From assembly GCA_001661245.1 (NCBI GenBank), contig KV454016.1, positions 433,381 to 497,380 on the forward strand: a stretch of 64,000 nt of DNA. Direction: 5' to 3'. The stretch is from Pachysolen tannophilus NRRL Y-2460. Lineage: Eukaryota > Ascomycota > Pichiomycetes > Alaninales > Pachysolenaceae. The position numbers were made by a program, and so were the translations under genes. The notes beneath the pieces are model-generated. The model had not been told where the DNA came from. It searched no databases and saw only the letters and a program-made list of their open reading frames with translations. Below, piece by piece: positions 1-11,300 of the stretch (positions are counted from its first letter, which is position 1; the number at the start of each line of letters is the position of its first letter).

Positions 1-761
1 AAACCCGAATGAACAGCTGTTAATCCTTCTAAAATTTTTTGAAAATCTGGTGAAAGCCTATCGTATGCTTCTTGTGTATCAGCAAAAGCAGTATCACCAC
101 CAACTGTTGGTCCATCAAGAATACCCAAGAAAGTCAATCCGAGGGGTTGTAATTCGTATGAAACATCCGAGTGCCATGTCATTGTTGTAATATGTTGTTT
201 TAAATAAGAACCGGATGATGCCTTAGTATATTTATCCTTATAGACTAAATGAATATTTGGATGACCTCTTGGAGCTCCTGAAGTTGGATGAGAATGTAAA
301 GGACCATAATATTCACCATATTGTTCAACAAAATCTGGACCTTGAGAAGCAAAATCTTGATCTCTAAAAATGACAACACCTTTTTGAGCAACATATAAGG
401 CTAAATCATTTTTAGCAGCATCTGAAAGTTTTGATAATTGAATACCATGAATAATTGTACCAAACTTTGGAGTTAATTCTTCAATTTTAATTGAATTAGA
501 TTCTAAATCATTTGATGGAAATAAATTTTTTAATTTAGGATCTGCATCTAAACCTCTATCTCTAAATTTAAATTCTTTATAAGGTTCTTGCCTTTCAGTT
601 AAATCCCATGTTGGAGCAAACGCTGGATAAGTTAATTTTTCAGTATCTTCATCAGAAATTAATAAATATTTCTTATCTTCTGATAAGTGTCTATGAATTG
701 AATATGTGGTCTTGTAAGCACCAACACTATGTACTTCTTTTTTTTCGTTTTCTACAGTCAT
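1..761 (-). CDS. JLP1: Fe(II)/2-oxoglutarate-dependent sulfonate dioxygenase, JLP1/TauD type (3' end cut by window edge)
   Basis: The minus-strand frame opens with ATG at 761 and stays open to the window edge, giving 253 codons. The protein starts MTVENEKKEVHSVGAYKTTY. It carries the TauD/TfdA metal-binding HxD motif as H197-S-D199 within TWHSDVSYELQP, followed by GLTFLGILDGPTVGGDTAF; that context is typical of the TauD family and of yeast Jlp1. Family members use Fe(II) and 2-oxoglutarate to oxidise sulfonates such as taurine, releasing sulfite as a sulfur source. The distal His and the Arg that binds 2-oxoglutarate lie beyond the edge. The gene diverges from the GATA-factor gene across about 1.3 kb. 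The family is clear; the exact substrate is inferred. Confidence 0.85.
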   Translation of the reverse strand, partial: MTVENEKKEVHSVGAYKTTYSIHRHLSEDKKYLLISDEDTEKLTYPAFAPTWDLTERQEPYKEFKFRDRGLDADPKLKNLFPSNDLESNSIKIEELTPKFGTIIHGIQLSKLSDAAKNDLALYVAQKGVVIFRDQDFASQGPDFVEQYGEYYGPLHSHPTSGAPRGHPNIHLVYKDKYTKASSGSYLKQHITTMTWHSDVSYELQPLGLTFLGILDGPTVGGDTAFADTQEAYDRLSPDFQKILEGLTAVHSG

Positions 762-1110
762 AATTATTTATAAGAAAGTAAACTTTTTTCTGATTTAATT
801 TTAAAAATAAACTTGAACATAATTTTATGGAATATCATTCATATATATATATATATATATAGATAATATTAGCCAACCAAGACAAACTTAAAGCTCTTTG
901 AACCACAGTATTTTTCAACTTTAGTAATTAGTTCAGTACATAAGAAAAGTGTGTTTTGAACTATGATGCATCAATTCACATGATTTTCTTCATTATTATG
1001 CAGATCTGAAAGAGGAAAGGGCCCACACTTTTAAGCCAAATAAAAAAAGATAAAACCAACAGATTTAATGATATAATGAATATATGGAATAGAATTGATC
1101 TATCCATATA

Positions 1111-1149
<39 letters not shown>

Positions 1150-2031
1150 AGTTCCATAGATGTTAAGCTGGTATTGAATAGTATTAAATAGTACTTCAAA
1201 TTCTTGGACATAAATATTTATGGACGATATTTAAAAATCATGTTCGCTTGTCGCATGAGCGATAAAACCCCAAACCCCAATTTTCCATTCTACTTAAAGT
1301 AATGCTTTTACTTTTAGTTTATCTTTATTGCTTTATTCTTAAATCCAATATATTACACTTTATAATACCACCATATCCAATGGCAATTAATAGTACATCA
1401 TATCATTATCACTATTCAATCCCAATTTTTTTAGGATTTTTCAAATACATTTCTCGGATAATTCTCGGATATTAAAGGACATTAAAGGCCTTTTTATAAA
1501 AAAAAAATTTTTCCGCAGAGAGATTAGATAACAAAGAAACAGGTACTAAAAAAAATTCCCAAAGTGGAAGTTTGGCAGATAGATGAACGACCGTTTATTA
1601 TTCATATTTTTTTTTCTTTTTTTTTGCCTTTACGTCTCTCTCTCTCTAATCTAGACGAAATTGGAAAATCTTTTTGACCACTTTTAAATTAAATAATAAT
1701 ATTATATAATTAATTTATTATATTAATTATTTATCTATCTTTTTTTTTTTACCATTTAATATATCTTTTTTTCTTTTCATTTAGATATTAAAAAGTTATC
1801 TGCTTTATTTGTTTTCTTTTTTTTTTTTGTTTTATTTTTTTTTTTAATTTTTGTTTATCCATCGGATTAAAATTTTTTTGAAACAAGCGGGATATTATTA
1901 AACGGAAAACTTAAATTTTGGAGTCATAAACATTTAAATTAAGGCAACACAACGTCGCAAAGTAGTAATTGTTTAAAAAAAAATTTTTTTTTTTCTTTTG
2001 AAGAAATAAGAAGATTTAAGAGATTTAAAAG
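762..2031. promoter_or_regulatory. Divergent intergenic region, JLP1-like / GATA factor
   Basis: About 1.27 kb separates two divergent starts. It holds a (TA)n tract at about 841-860, a longer one at about 1109-1146, a (CT)n stretch near 1637, and long poly(T) tracts from about 1740 to 2000 just upstream of the GATA gene. GATAA-type core motifs occur, for example near 1259, but such short motifs are expected by chance. No ORF of interest or RNA gene was recognised. The length suits a regulated transcription-factor promoter with a long leader. Confidence 0.5.
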
Positions 2032-3588
2032 ATGTCGAATCAGAGTAAAGATATAGTGGATTTTAAAGGTGAAGTTGCCAGTGAATTAAACTGTCAAACA
2101 TATGAGTCGCTTAAAATTTGGAAAATGTTTAGTTCCAAGAAATCAAATTTACCTAATCATCAAAGAATTCAAAATTTATCATGGAGGTTGAATTCTATTT
2201 CAAATTCCAAGAAATTAGCAAGAAGAAATAATCAAAATATGATTATTAAACCGAAAATGAATTTGAATCATATACGGGGAGCAAATTCTGGTATTAGTAA
2301 TGAAGAATTTGATTATATTGAGCATATTAGGAAAATGTCAAAAGAAGAATTTGATGATTATAATAATACTTCACTTTCTAAAGTACCATTACCTGTTCAT
2401 ACTTTTAAATCTAGACAACAAAATATTGTTAATCAAACAAATCCAATTAATATACATAATAATAATGTCATGAATATTGATCATTCACCAGAAACTGCAA
2501 ATAGCCTAACTTCAAATTCAAATTCAATTTTTTCATCAAAATATGATCACTCACTTTCTGTATCAAGTCAATTCTCAAATCCTCCTCAAGCACATTATAA
2601 ACCTGAATTAGCAAGTATAATTCAAGATAATATAGATAATGATAATAATAATCGTCATGGTGATCCTTCGTTTGATATTGAAAATTTCTTAGATTTTGAT
2701 AATAAGAATAAATTTGCTGGTTCTAATGGATCTAATGGTGTAATAAATACAGATGAAAATAATAACAATAATAATAATAATAATAATAGAGCACTTGTTG
2801 GTGATTCGAATTTTAATGAATTTGATTTAGTGGATTTAACAAAATTAGATGTATTAAGTGAATTTGGTGCTGGAGGAGATAATCATGATATAACCATTTT
2901 TAATTCAAATAGAAACCATGATGTACTGTTGCATGAAAAAAATTTTTCATTATCTAATTATATAAATTCATTAGAAAGAGCAGTTAAAGAAGAAAATGGG
3001 AAACTTGATTTAACTAATAAGAGGAAACTGAATAAATCTTTTCTGAATAAAGATAATTTTTTCCATAATCAAGATTATAATTCATCTTACAAGACAAATT
3101 CAACAGTGGATATGACTACAAATACATTCTCACAATCAGTACCGATATCTTCCACTTCTTCAAACAAACAGCCAATGCGCTGTCATAGTTGTAATACAAC
3201 AACAACTCCCTTGTGGAGAAAATCAACAAATGAAAAAAATGAATCTTTAATCTTATGCAATGCATGTGGATTATTTTTAAAATTACATGGAAGTTTAAGT
3301 AAAAGAGGTGGTACGAAAAATGGCAATGGCGACGTAATTGGTAACGTTAATGGAAATGGTAACAGTAATAGTAATAGCAGCAGTAACGGGCACTTCGCAG
3401 ACGACCAGATGGGCGAAGTTGTTGATCAATTCCCTAATAAAAGACAGCAGTTTGATTTATTTTCAATTCAGAAACTTCAACTGCAACAACATTTACCACA
3501 GCAAAGGGCAAAACTGTCAACAATGGTAAATGGCGTGAGAAGCAAAATTCCTGAAGGCGATTACGATTGGTTGAAGTTTGGTTTATAA
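2032..3588 (+). CDS. GAT1: GATA zinc-finger transcription factor, Gat1/AreA-like nitrogen regulator
   Basis: The 518-residue protein starts at ATG 2032. Residues about 24-60 match the DUF1752 motif found at the N-terminus of fungal nitrogen GATA factors (IWKMF...LPNHQRIQNLSWRL). A long Asn/Ser-rich middle includes a run of nine or more Asn. One GATA finger spans C384-x2-C387 to C409-x2-C412, with TTPLWRK and CNACGLFLKLHG. The C-terminus YDWLKFGL resembles the conserved end of Aspergillus AreA (EWLTMSL), which binds the repressor NmrA. The expected role is activating nitrogen-catabolic genes by binding GATA sites. The loop between the cysteine pairs is 21 residues, longer than the usual 17-18. 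Assignment to GAT1 rather than GLN3 rests on the single finger, the N-terminal domain and the C-terminus. Several CTG codons would be read as Ser. Confidence 0.7.
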   Translation: MSNQSKDIVDFKGEVASELNCQTYESLKIWKMFSSKKSNLPNHQRIQNLSWRLNSISNSKKLARRNNQNMIIKPKMNLNHIRGANSGISNEEFDYIEHIRKMSKEEFDDYNNTSLSKVPLPVHTFKSRQQNIVNQTNPINIHNNNVMNIDHSPETANSLTSNSNSIFSSKYDHSLSVSSQFSNPPQAHYKPELASIIQDNIDNDNNNRHGDPSFDIENFLDFDNKNKFAGSNGSNGVINTDENNNNNNNNNNRALVGDSNFNEFDLVDLTKLDVLSEFGAGGDNHDITIFNSNRNHDVLLHEKNFSLSNYINSLERAVKEENGKLDLTNKRKLNKSFLNKDNFFHNQDYNSSYKTNSTVDMTTNTFSQSVPISSTSSNKQPMRCHSCNTTTTPLWRKSTNEKNESLILCNACGLFLKLHGSLSKRGGTKNGNGDVIGNVNGNGNSNSNSSSNGHFADDQMGEVVDQFPNKRQQFDLFSIQKLQLQQHLPQQRAKLSTMVNGVRSKIPEGDYDWLKFGL

Positions 3589-3609
3589 ATTAGTTTTAAA
3601 TTTTGGGTC

Positions 3610-3640
<31 letters not shown>

Positions 3641-4276
3641 CAAGTTTTCAATTCTTTTCAATTCTCTTGAATCAACTTCTTGTGAAGTTTTTTCATTTTT
3701 TTTTTATTATTTTATTTTTATCTAGATAATATTTCCTCTTTTTTCTTTTTGTTTTTTTGTTTTGTTTCTGTTTCTGTTTGTCTTTGTGTTTTTTTGTTAA
3801 ATATTCTTCTTCCATTTTGTGATTTTTTTATTGAAGGTTGATATCGATTTTGGTTAGTTAATTTTTTTTTTCATTTTTATTTTCGTTTATATTATATTTT
3901 ACATATTCCTTTTTATATTTGATTTAGATGCTTTTTTTCTTTTCTAATTAAAAGATAATATTCATTTACATTAAGCAAGCAGATACTTTGGCATTTTGTA
4001 TTTCCGGATAAATGATTTTTTATTAAACACAAGATTGTTAAAATAGAGATAAAAAGAAAAAAGAAAAAAAAGAAGCTTGAACAAGAAGAAGAAGAAGAAG
4101 AAAAAGAAAACTATATTAAAAAAAAAAAAAAAGAAGAAAAAAAAAGCATTTTTTTTCTAACCTTAGTTGAAAGCAATTTTATATTAATTAATTAATTAAT
4201 TAATTTAGTTTCCATTTTTCTTTTCTTTTCTTTCCATCATGATTTTAATTTTTTAATTCTTGTTAATTAATTACAT
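3589..4276. other. Convergent intergenic region, GAT1-like / EGD1
   Basis: These 688 bp lie between two gene 3' ends. They contain a near-pure poly(T) run of about 30 nt at 3610-3640, further T-rich stretches, an A/G-rich purine block at about 4045-4145, and four tandem TTAA-type units near 4180-4205. T-rich and A-rich tracts are what is expected for terminators on both strands. No gene was seen. Confidence 0.6.
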
Positions 4277-4759
4277 TTATTCAACCTCATCAAATTTTTC
4301 ACCTTCAGTCAACTCTGGAATATCGTCTCCTGCAGTCTCTTCAACTTTTTCACCTGAAGCACCAGCGGCACCACCATCTGCTTGTTGTTGTAAGCTCAAC
4401 TGCTGAGCCAATTGCTGCAACATCTGTAAATTCTCTGTACCTAATTGTGGTAAAATTTGTGGAATCAATTCAGTAATTTCCTTTTCTTGAGCGTAACCAG
4501 TAAATGAAAAAGTATTATGTTCCATTGCAGCTTGAACACCAACCCTGTTGAAATGTAAAACTTTACCATCATCTTTAAAGAAATTAGCCTCTTCAATATG
4601 GTCTAAAGTTTGAGGGTGTAATTTTTGAAGAGCTGCTTGTAATTTAGAATCATCTTCTGAAGAAGTCTTATTAACTTTCTTGGCTTTAACTCTTGAACCA
4701 CCAACTTTCTTGGATGAAGCTTTTTGCAACTTGGCTAATTTTTCTGGATCAATAGGCAT
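4277..4759 (-). CDS. EGD1: Nascent polypeptide-associated complex, beta subunit
   Basis: The 160-residue protein starts MPIDPEKLAKLQKASSKKVGG. I chose the ATG at 4759 because it matches the yeast Egd1 start (MPIDQEKLAKLQ); an in-frame ATG seven codons upstream (MYNKSKT) has no counterpart. The NAC domain follows (KVNKTS, LHPQTLDHIEEANFFKDDGKVLHFNRVGVQ), then an acidic tail ending in IPELTEGEKFDEVE. Length and end match the family (about 157 aa). NAC beta pairs with Egd2, sits near the ribosomal exit tunnel, and shields nascent chains from mis-targeting. The gene is convergent with the GATA-factor gene. Confidence 0.93.
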   Translation of the reverse strand: MPIDPEKLAKLQKASSKKVGGSRVKAKKVNKTSSEDDSKLQAALQKLHPQTLDHIEEANFFKDDGKVLHFNRVGVQAAMEHNTFSFTGYAQEKEITELIPQILPQLGTENLQMLQQLAQQLSLQQQADGGAAGASGEKVEETAGDDIPELTEGEKFDEVE

Positions 4760-5115
4760 TGTCTTGGATTTGTTATACAACTAGATCTTACTTATTTGTT
4801 ATATCAATTATAATATATATATAGATATTTATTATACTATTACTATATTATACCTACTCACCTTTAACCTTGCCTGACAAAAATTTTTTGTCGACGAATT
4901 TTTTCACCAACGAAATTTTTCACTGGTTATGAACAATTACAAACACTACTAATAATACAATACAAAAATACAAAAATACTAAGTACAAAATACGATATTG
5001 ATGATATAAATATAGAGATATAATAAATACATATATTGAGAGTTATGGGAAGCTCTTTTCTTGGTTTCTATTTAGATTGGAATTGAAATTGAAATTGAAA
5101 TTGAAAGTAAAAGTT
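4760..5115. promoter_or_regulatory. EGD1 upstream region
   Basis: These 356 bp carry the EGD1 promoter and the 3' end of the downstream-facing zinc-finger gene. There is a TATATATATA stretch near 4814. An imperfect palindrome, GACAAAAATTTTTTGTC, lies near 4876, and ATTTTTTCAC / ATTTTTCAC repeats follow it. Nothing else was recognised. Confidence 0.4.
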
Positions 5116-6072
5116 TTAAGATTGTTCTGTATCACTAGTATTCTTGATATGGACTAATCCTCTGTGATGTTCTTCTAGATCGATATTATTTTCTTTTAAG
5201 ATTGTATCCAACTCATCATTTTTCCTGCCCTCTTCATTAGGGATGTTTAACGTTTTCAACAACCGATCTCTATTTCTTCTACAAGTTAAGGTTGAAATAT
5301 GTCTTTTTAATGCATCTTTCCTTGCAAATCCTTTGTGACAAAGCTTACAAACGTTGGGTAATACTTCCAAATGAGTCTTTTCGTGTCTTTTCAAATCAGA
5401 AGATCGACGGAATGATAAGGAACATTTGTTACAAATAAAAGGTTTTTCTGAACCATCATTTAAAAGTGAGTTGGAATTTTTACTTGTAATTGAATTTCCT
5501 CTCGACATAGGTTCAACCTCATGTGGTACTATTGGTGGCAATACTGGCAGCAATATTGGCAGCGGTAGTACAGACAGTGCTTGTTGCTGAGATTCCTGTT
5601 GCTGTTTCTGCTGCTGAGGTTTCTGCAGTGGAACCTGCTGTTGTGGCACCTGCTGCAGTGCCTGTAGCCTGCCATTGAAATTGTCAATGGATGTAATTGC
5701 TGCGGTTGAAATACTATGGTGCCTTCTCACATTGGGGTCAAACATGTTCAAAGATAAATCAGGGAAATCTATATTATGGCTGTCATTACTAGCGGCATTA
5801 TCATTATCATTATGATAACTAAACCGACGTGGGTCCAAGTTGGACTGTTGCTGTTGTTGTTGTTGTTGCTGGTGCTGCTGTTGCTGGCGAAGAGGATACT
5901 GTAACGGTAAACCCCCATGTGGAGACGAAAAATACTGTACCCTTTCCAATAGAGTTTTTATTGTAGGATCAACTTGGTCTTTTATAGGAGCCGATTGTAA
6001 TACTTCATTAGCTAATTTTAAAAAATTTAAATCATCTGGTGTTGACTTCCTCCTCTTATTTGCATTATCGTC

Positions 6073-6104
<32 letters not shown>

Positions 6105-6237
6105 CTTCATTATTATTATGGGTCTTGGAAGTATCACCACCTAAAGAATGAGTATGAGAAACATTATTGTTATTATTTCGATTTTTAGAAGAGTTAAAAA
6201 GCTCTAATAGCAACCTTGCTTCATAGTTTTGATCCAT
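5116..6237 (-). CDS. Two-finger C2H2 transcription factor, Gln/Asn-rich
   Basis: I take the start as ATG 6237 (MDQNYEARLLLELF), giving 373 aa; an in-frame ATG at 6258 would add MFVFTSI. Residue numbers here count from 6258. The N-terminal half has Asn runs and Gln runs (QQQQHQQQQQQQQQ). Finger 1 has C276-x2-C279 and SFRRSSDLKRHEKTH. Finger 2, near residues 304-326, reads C-x2-C-x12-H-x5-C (GFARKDALKRH, then TLTCRRNR), so its last ligand is Cys. It is probably a sequence-specific DNA-binding regulator. I do not recognise an orthologue. Rpn4 was considered and does not fit its finger sequence. Confidence 0.7.
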
Positions 6238-6258
6238 TATTGATGTAAATACAAACAC

Positions 6259-6590
6259 AACAGCAACATCAACATTGAATAAACAAACAAACCACTATAT
6301 AATAAACAAGAGATAAAATGCAGGGGTTAAATAATATTTTCCTTTTCTAATCATAGATACTTTTACCTACATATATACAAATAATTTTAAATTGGATGAA
6401 GGATATCATAATAAATAATACAAATGCAATTAATTGCCAAAAAATACGCAAAATTTTGTGTTTTCAAATTTTTTTTAAAACAAATTTAATAAAATCAGGA
6501 AAGCCACAGTTTTCCTATTTACACGACTTATCACACAACCTCCTACACCATATAGGTATAACACCCTGCACCACCTTTTTCTTTTTTTTA
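6259..6590. promoter_or_regulatory. Upstream region of the C2H2 gene
   Basis: These 332 bp lie between the zinc-finger start and the 3' end of the next minus-strand gene, so they serve as promoter and terminator. The stretch is AT-rich. A 77-codon frame at 6396-6629 on the plus strand overlaps the neighbouring gene and looks like chance. No motif was recognised. Confidence 0.4.
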
Positions 6591-7247
6591 CTATACAAAC
6601 AATACATGATCTCTAACCATTTTATTTAACTTTGAATTAAACTGTTGTAATTCTGTGAGTCGTACAATATCGCAACCTTTTAAAGAAGTTACTATTCGTA
6701 TAATATTTGGTGTAGATAATCCTGTAATTCTGGACCAATAATTTTCATCATTATTATTACTAGATAGAATAAATGCACCTAATATTAACTCTTTTAAACA
6801 ATAATTATCACATTGATATTTGAGTTTATAATTTTGTAATACCAAAACTGATTTCTCATAATTCTTCAAGCTGAGCCGACTTCTAGTCAATAGCAGTTTA
6901 GCAAAAATATATAACTCATCAAATTTAACATCATTTTGAGGAAAAATATCTAATATACAACTAAGAACAAGTTTAACAATAAGATCCATCAATTGATACC
7001 TTTCATGATACAAATCAACATTTTCAGATTCATCTTCTGAAGAAAAATCAGAATCATATTTATTATTATAATAATTTTTTAGTCCATCATCTCGATGGTA
7101 ATTTCTATCCTGCAGTTGCAGATTTTTTTTTGGAAAAAAATGTCCCGAATCCATTATAGTTACTGGTGGTGATAATGAAACATCATGACAGTTTGAACTC
7201 ACCCCCATTATAGTCACAACCTTCAACCTCAAATCAACCAAGTTCAA
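6591..7247 (-). CDS. Pho80/Pcl-type cyclin (Pcl5-like?)
   Basis: The 218-residue protein has a poorly conserved, acidic N-terminal third. Residues about 86-190 form a small cyclin box: DELYIFAKLLLTRSRLS, then LKELILGAFILSS, then NYWSRITGLSTPNIIRIV. The last block matches the W-S-K-I-S/T-G-L signature of cyclins that bind the Pho85 kinase. The small size and the protein ending just after the box fit Pcl5, which targets Gcn4 for degradation; that specific assignment is an inference. The start could also be the ATG at codon 14 (MGVSSNCHD). The gene diverges from ISM1 across 1.1 kb. Confidence 0.6.
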   Translation of the reverse strand: MNLVDLRLKVVTIMGVSSNCHDVSLSPPVTIMDSGHFFPKKNLQLQDRNYHRDDGLKNYYNNKYDSDFSSEDESENVDLYHERYQLMDLIVKLVLSCILDIFPQNDVKFDELYIFAKLLLTRSRLSLKNYEKSVLVLQNYKLKYQCDNYCLKELILGAFILSSNNNDENYWSRITGLSTPNIIRIVTSLKGCDIVRLTELQQFNSKLNKMVRDHVLFV

Positions 7248-8360
7248 GTCACCCTCCCCACTATAGGAACAAATAAGTATATTTTTTTTTGTGTTTTTTT
7301 TTATTATTTTATAAATGAAGTTTCTCTTTGTTTATGACTCAAAACTAAAGAAAGAAAAAAAAAAAAAAAAAAGAAAAAAAAAATTAGAGCAAAAAAAAAA
7401 GCCGCATCGCATCTGGATCAAAAATTAGGGGTTTAAAAACAAAGGGGAAAATTAAAAGGTGAAGATGTTGTTGTTATTTTTTTATTACACATTTTATATG
7501 ATCATTAGCCAGATGCCAATGAGATGGCAATAATTTGTATGGTATTAAAGATGATAATGTTGTTGTTTGTTGCTACTACTACCACTACTACTACCGATTG
7601 ATTAAAAAAAAAAAATTGAAAATTTATCTTTTACTCTTTAACAACTTCCCTAAACAAAGAGCTAGTTCCTTATATTACATTGAGTACACAATAACATGAA
7701 CTACCAAGACTAAACTTGTTCAAAATACAATTAAGCAATCTCATTTCCATGATGGAATGAATCAATTGCTAAAAATCATTGAAATTTACAACAAGAAATT
7801 CTGATCAGCAAATACCAAGGGGGTTTATACGCTTAATACGAGAAACCACTTCAAGTTCGAGATTCAGTATCAAGATATGCACCAAATGACGGAATCAAAT
7901 TTATCAATTTAAACATTCAATGAATATCCTTTTTTTTGAAAAGTCCTGAATAGCGGTGGTAAAAGCCCAACTTTACATACCACACACTTACTCGCAGAAA
8001 GCTTAGCTTAGCTGTTGTTGTTAGCTATAAAGTAAGAAGAGAAAAAAAAAAGGCGCTGTATTAATGACACGTGTTTTACATTTACACACTTACACTCACT
8101 CTCACACACACACAGTGAATAAAAAGCGCTCATTGTTCCGGCTGGTCGATGCATCGTCTGCCATTTTGTGTTTTTTTTTATTTTTTTGAAATTTTTCAGC
8201 GTTATCTTGCACGACCATAATTTTCCACCATCGTTTTTGCACTGGAGTTTTTTTTTCTTTTAAAGGTTGGTTAACTACGATTTCTGGAAAGCGTATTATT
8301 GTTTGTCATAATATATATATATCTAAAGATTTTTTTTCTGGCCGTATGGTATATTAGAGG
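7248..8360. promoter_or_regulatory. Divergent intergenic region, Pcl-type cyclin / ISM1
   Basis: These 1.1 kb hold promoters for both neighbours. An E-box CACGTG lies at 8068-8073, the type bound by Cbf1 or Pho4. A short hairpin, TGCCA-ATGAGA-TGGCA, lies near 7514-7530. A purine tract of A runs lies at about 7344-7400, and CACACA repeats near 8101. I see no ORF or RNA gene here. Confidence 0.45.
8068..8073. promoter_or_regulatory. E-box CACGTG
   Basis: This is a perfect CACGTG hexamer within ATGACACGTGTTTT, 288 bp upstream of the ISM1 start and 820 bp from the cyclin start. CACGTG is the core bound by Cbf1 and Pho4 in yeasts. Pho4 control would suit a Pho85 cyclin, but one hexamer cannot show it. 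Confidence 0.35.
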
Positions 8361-11300
8361 ATGAAACTACTTTGTGAAGGAGTGAATGGGGTGGCTAAGA
8401 GGTTGAATTTTCAATTATATGTGGGGAAGCATTATTATTCCACAAAGCAGAAGAAAAATTCTGTTGAGGATAACGATGATTTATCACACAAGTATTCGTT
8501 AAGTTTAAAATTACCATCTACTGAGTTCCCAAATAGATCTTCACAAGAATTAATTCAAAATAAATTGATTCCACAATGTTCTACAAATTTATATGATTGG
8601 AATAGTGGTAAGGAGGTAGATTCAATTAAGGATTTGTTTATATTACATGATGGTCCTCCATATGCTAATGGTAATTTACATATTGGACATGCTTTAAATA
8701 AAATTTTAAAAGATATGGTTAATAGGTTTCAATTGATTAATGGTAAAAAAATTTTTTATAAACCTGGATGGGACTGTCATGGGTTACCTATTGAGTTAAA
8801 AGCTTTAGAAAAATTAAATAGTTCTACAAAGAGGAAAGATTTGGATCCTGTTAAGATTCGTAAATTAGGTAAAGAACATGCTTTACAAGCTGTAAATTTA
8901 CAAAGTGAAGATTTCAAAAGTTGGGCAATAATGGGAGATTTTATGAATCCTTACAAGACTTTGGATAATACTTATGTGGTGACACAGTTGAAAATGTTTA
9001 AGAAAATGTTTGATAATGGGTTGATACATAGACAAAAAAAACCCGTTTATTGGGGTTGTGAAAACTCTACTGCATTAGCAGAGGGGGAATTAGAATATAA
9101 TGAAAATCATAAATCCACAGCTGCTTATATAAAATTCCAAATGGTTAACTTTAAACTTCTGGATGTTGATGTTGAAATCACGGGGAATACAAGTGCTTTA
9201 ATATGGACTTCAACTCCATGGACAATTGTCTCTAATAAGGCAATATCAATTAATGAGAATTTAACTTATAGTATATTGAAATCTCAACAACATGGATACT
9301 TGATTGTTGCAGAAGATTTAATTTCAAATTGTCTGAAATTTGATGGTACAATAAAAGATACTAAAATTAGATTCTTGGGGAAACAACTTGTTGGTTCCAC
9401 ATATTCCAATCCATTTACTAATGAAGCTTTACCAATAATTTCAGGTAGTCATGTTACCAATACTGCAGGTACTGGTTTAGTTCACACAGCTCCAGGACAT
9501 GGTCATGATGATTATTTGGTTTGCTTAGAGAATGGTATAAAACCATATTCACCTGTTGATAATTATGGTAGGTATACAGAAAAAGTGCCTGATAGTTGTA
9601 GAGATTTAATAAAGAAAAAAGTCTTGGGAGAAGGTAATGAATTAATGATAAATAAATTACAAACTTTAAACATGCTTTTCCATTTAGATAGAAATTATAT
9701 CCATTCTTATCCTTACGATTGGAGATCTAAGAAACCAATTATTATTAGATCTACTCCACAATGGTTTATAAATGTTGAAAAAATTAAAAAAATCACAACT
9801 GAATTATTAAATTCAAGAGTAAAATTTTTCCCCGAACGTGGTTCCAAAAGATTGATTTCATTTATTAAAAATAGAAACGAATGGTGTATTTCAAGACAAA
9901 GAAGTTGGGGTGTGCCAATACCTGTGATATATGATAAAAATACAGACGAAGCAATATTAACAGACGATTTACTTGATAAAATCATTAATGTTGTTGAAAA
10001 GGATAGCCCCAATAAATGGTTTGATCCTAACTCCAGTATAATAGAATGGTTACCAGAGTCTCTACAAGATAAGGCCGACCATTTAGTCAGAGGAACAGAT
10101 ACAATGGACGTGTGGTTTGATAGTGGTACTTCTTGGAACATAATTGAACAGTATCTTGTTGAAAATAATTTTATTCAAGATGCTAATCTGAGAGGTTATC
10201 TTGCAGATATATATTTGGAAGGTAGTGATCAACACAGGGGTTGGTTTCAAAGTTCAATATTGACTAAAATGGCAACAACAAAAGCAGCATCTCTTCCTGA
10301 AACTGATTTACATATTGAAAGTTCTTCTTCTACATTTGATAATATTGTTCTTCCATATAATAAAATTATCACCCATGGATTTACATTAGATGAAAAGGGA
10401 AACAAAATGTCTAAATCGTTGGGAAATATTATTTCTCCAGATTCAATCATTTATGGAGATAAGAAACTGAAGCTCCCACTGATCGGTGTCGACGGCTTAA
10501 GACTCTGGGTTGCACAATCAGATTATTCCAATGATGTTAATGTAGGATCAACCATTTTGAAACGTGTTGGTGAGAATTTGAAAAAAATTAGAATAACATT
10601 ACGGTTCTTATTGGGAAATTTGAATGATTTTAATGGAGAAGAAGTTAGTTATGAAAATCTTTCATTTTTAGATAAATTCACATTATCAAAGCTTTCTAAT
10701 CTTTCACTACTGTCTAAGGAAAATTTTGAAAATTTCAGTTATTCCAAGATAATAAGAGAATTGAATAACCACATGAATGTCAATTTATCTTCGATATATT
10801 TCGATATATCTAAAGATTGTCTTTATGCGGATGGTACAAGCTCACATAGAAGAAGATCCATCCAGACAGTATTGGTGGCAATTTTCAAAACTTATATCTC
10901 GATATTGTCACCTATATTACCTGTATTAACTCAAGAAGCATGGAACCATGCTCCAGATTTCATTACTAATGGTACACTGTCACCTTTCATGAAAAATTGG
11001 TATCAATTACCACTTGAATTCAGAGATCTCACATTAGAGGCAGAATTCGAAAATATAATTTGGCCCATTAAGGATCAGTTGAAAATCTTGGTAGATAAAG
11101 GTTCAAGAATAGATAAGCTGATAAAAAATACGTTGGAAACAAAAGTTTACATAACGACACAAAACCAAAATTCAAACACCTTAAATGTGTTGAACAAGCA
11201 CAGGGAACATTTAGCTGATTATTTTTTAACTTCGAAGCTATGCATTAATGATAATGTCCCTAAAGATAAAAGTGATTATAATTATGAATCAAAATTCACC

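Noticed and set aside
1109-1146. Centromere or replication origin suggested by long AT tracts
   Set aside because: Such (TA)n tracts recur in many promoters of this window. No further signal supports a special role.
6396-6629. 77-codon plus-strand ORF between the C2H2 gene and the cyclin
   Set aside because: AT-rich, no motif, and it overlaps the cyclin 3' end on the other strand.
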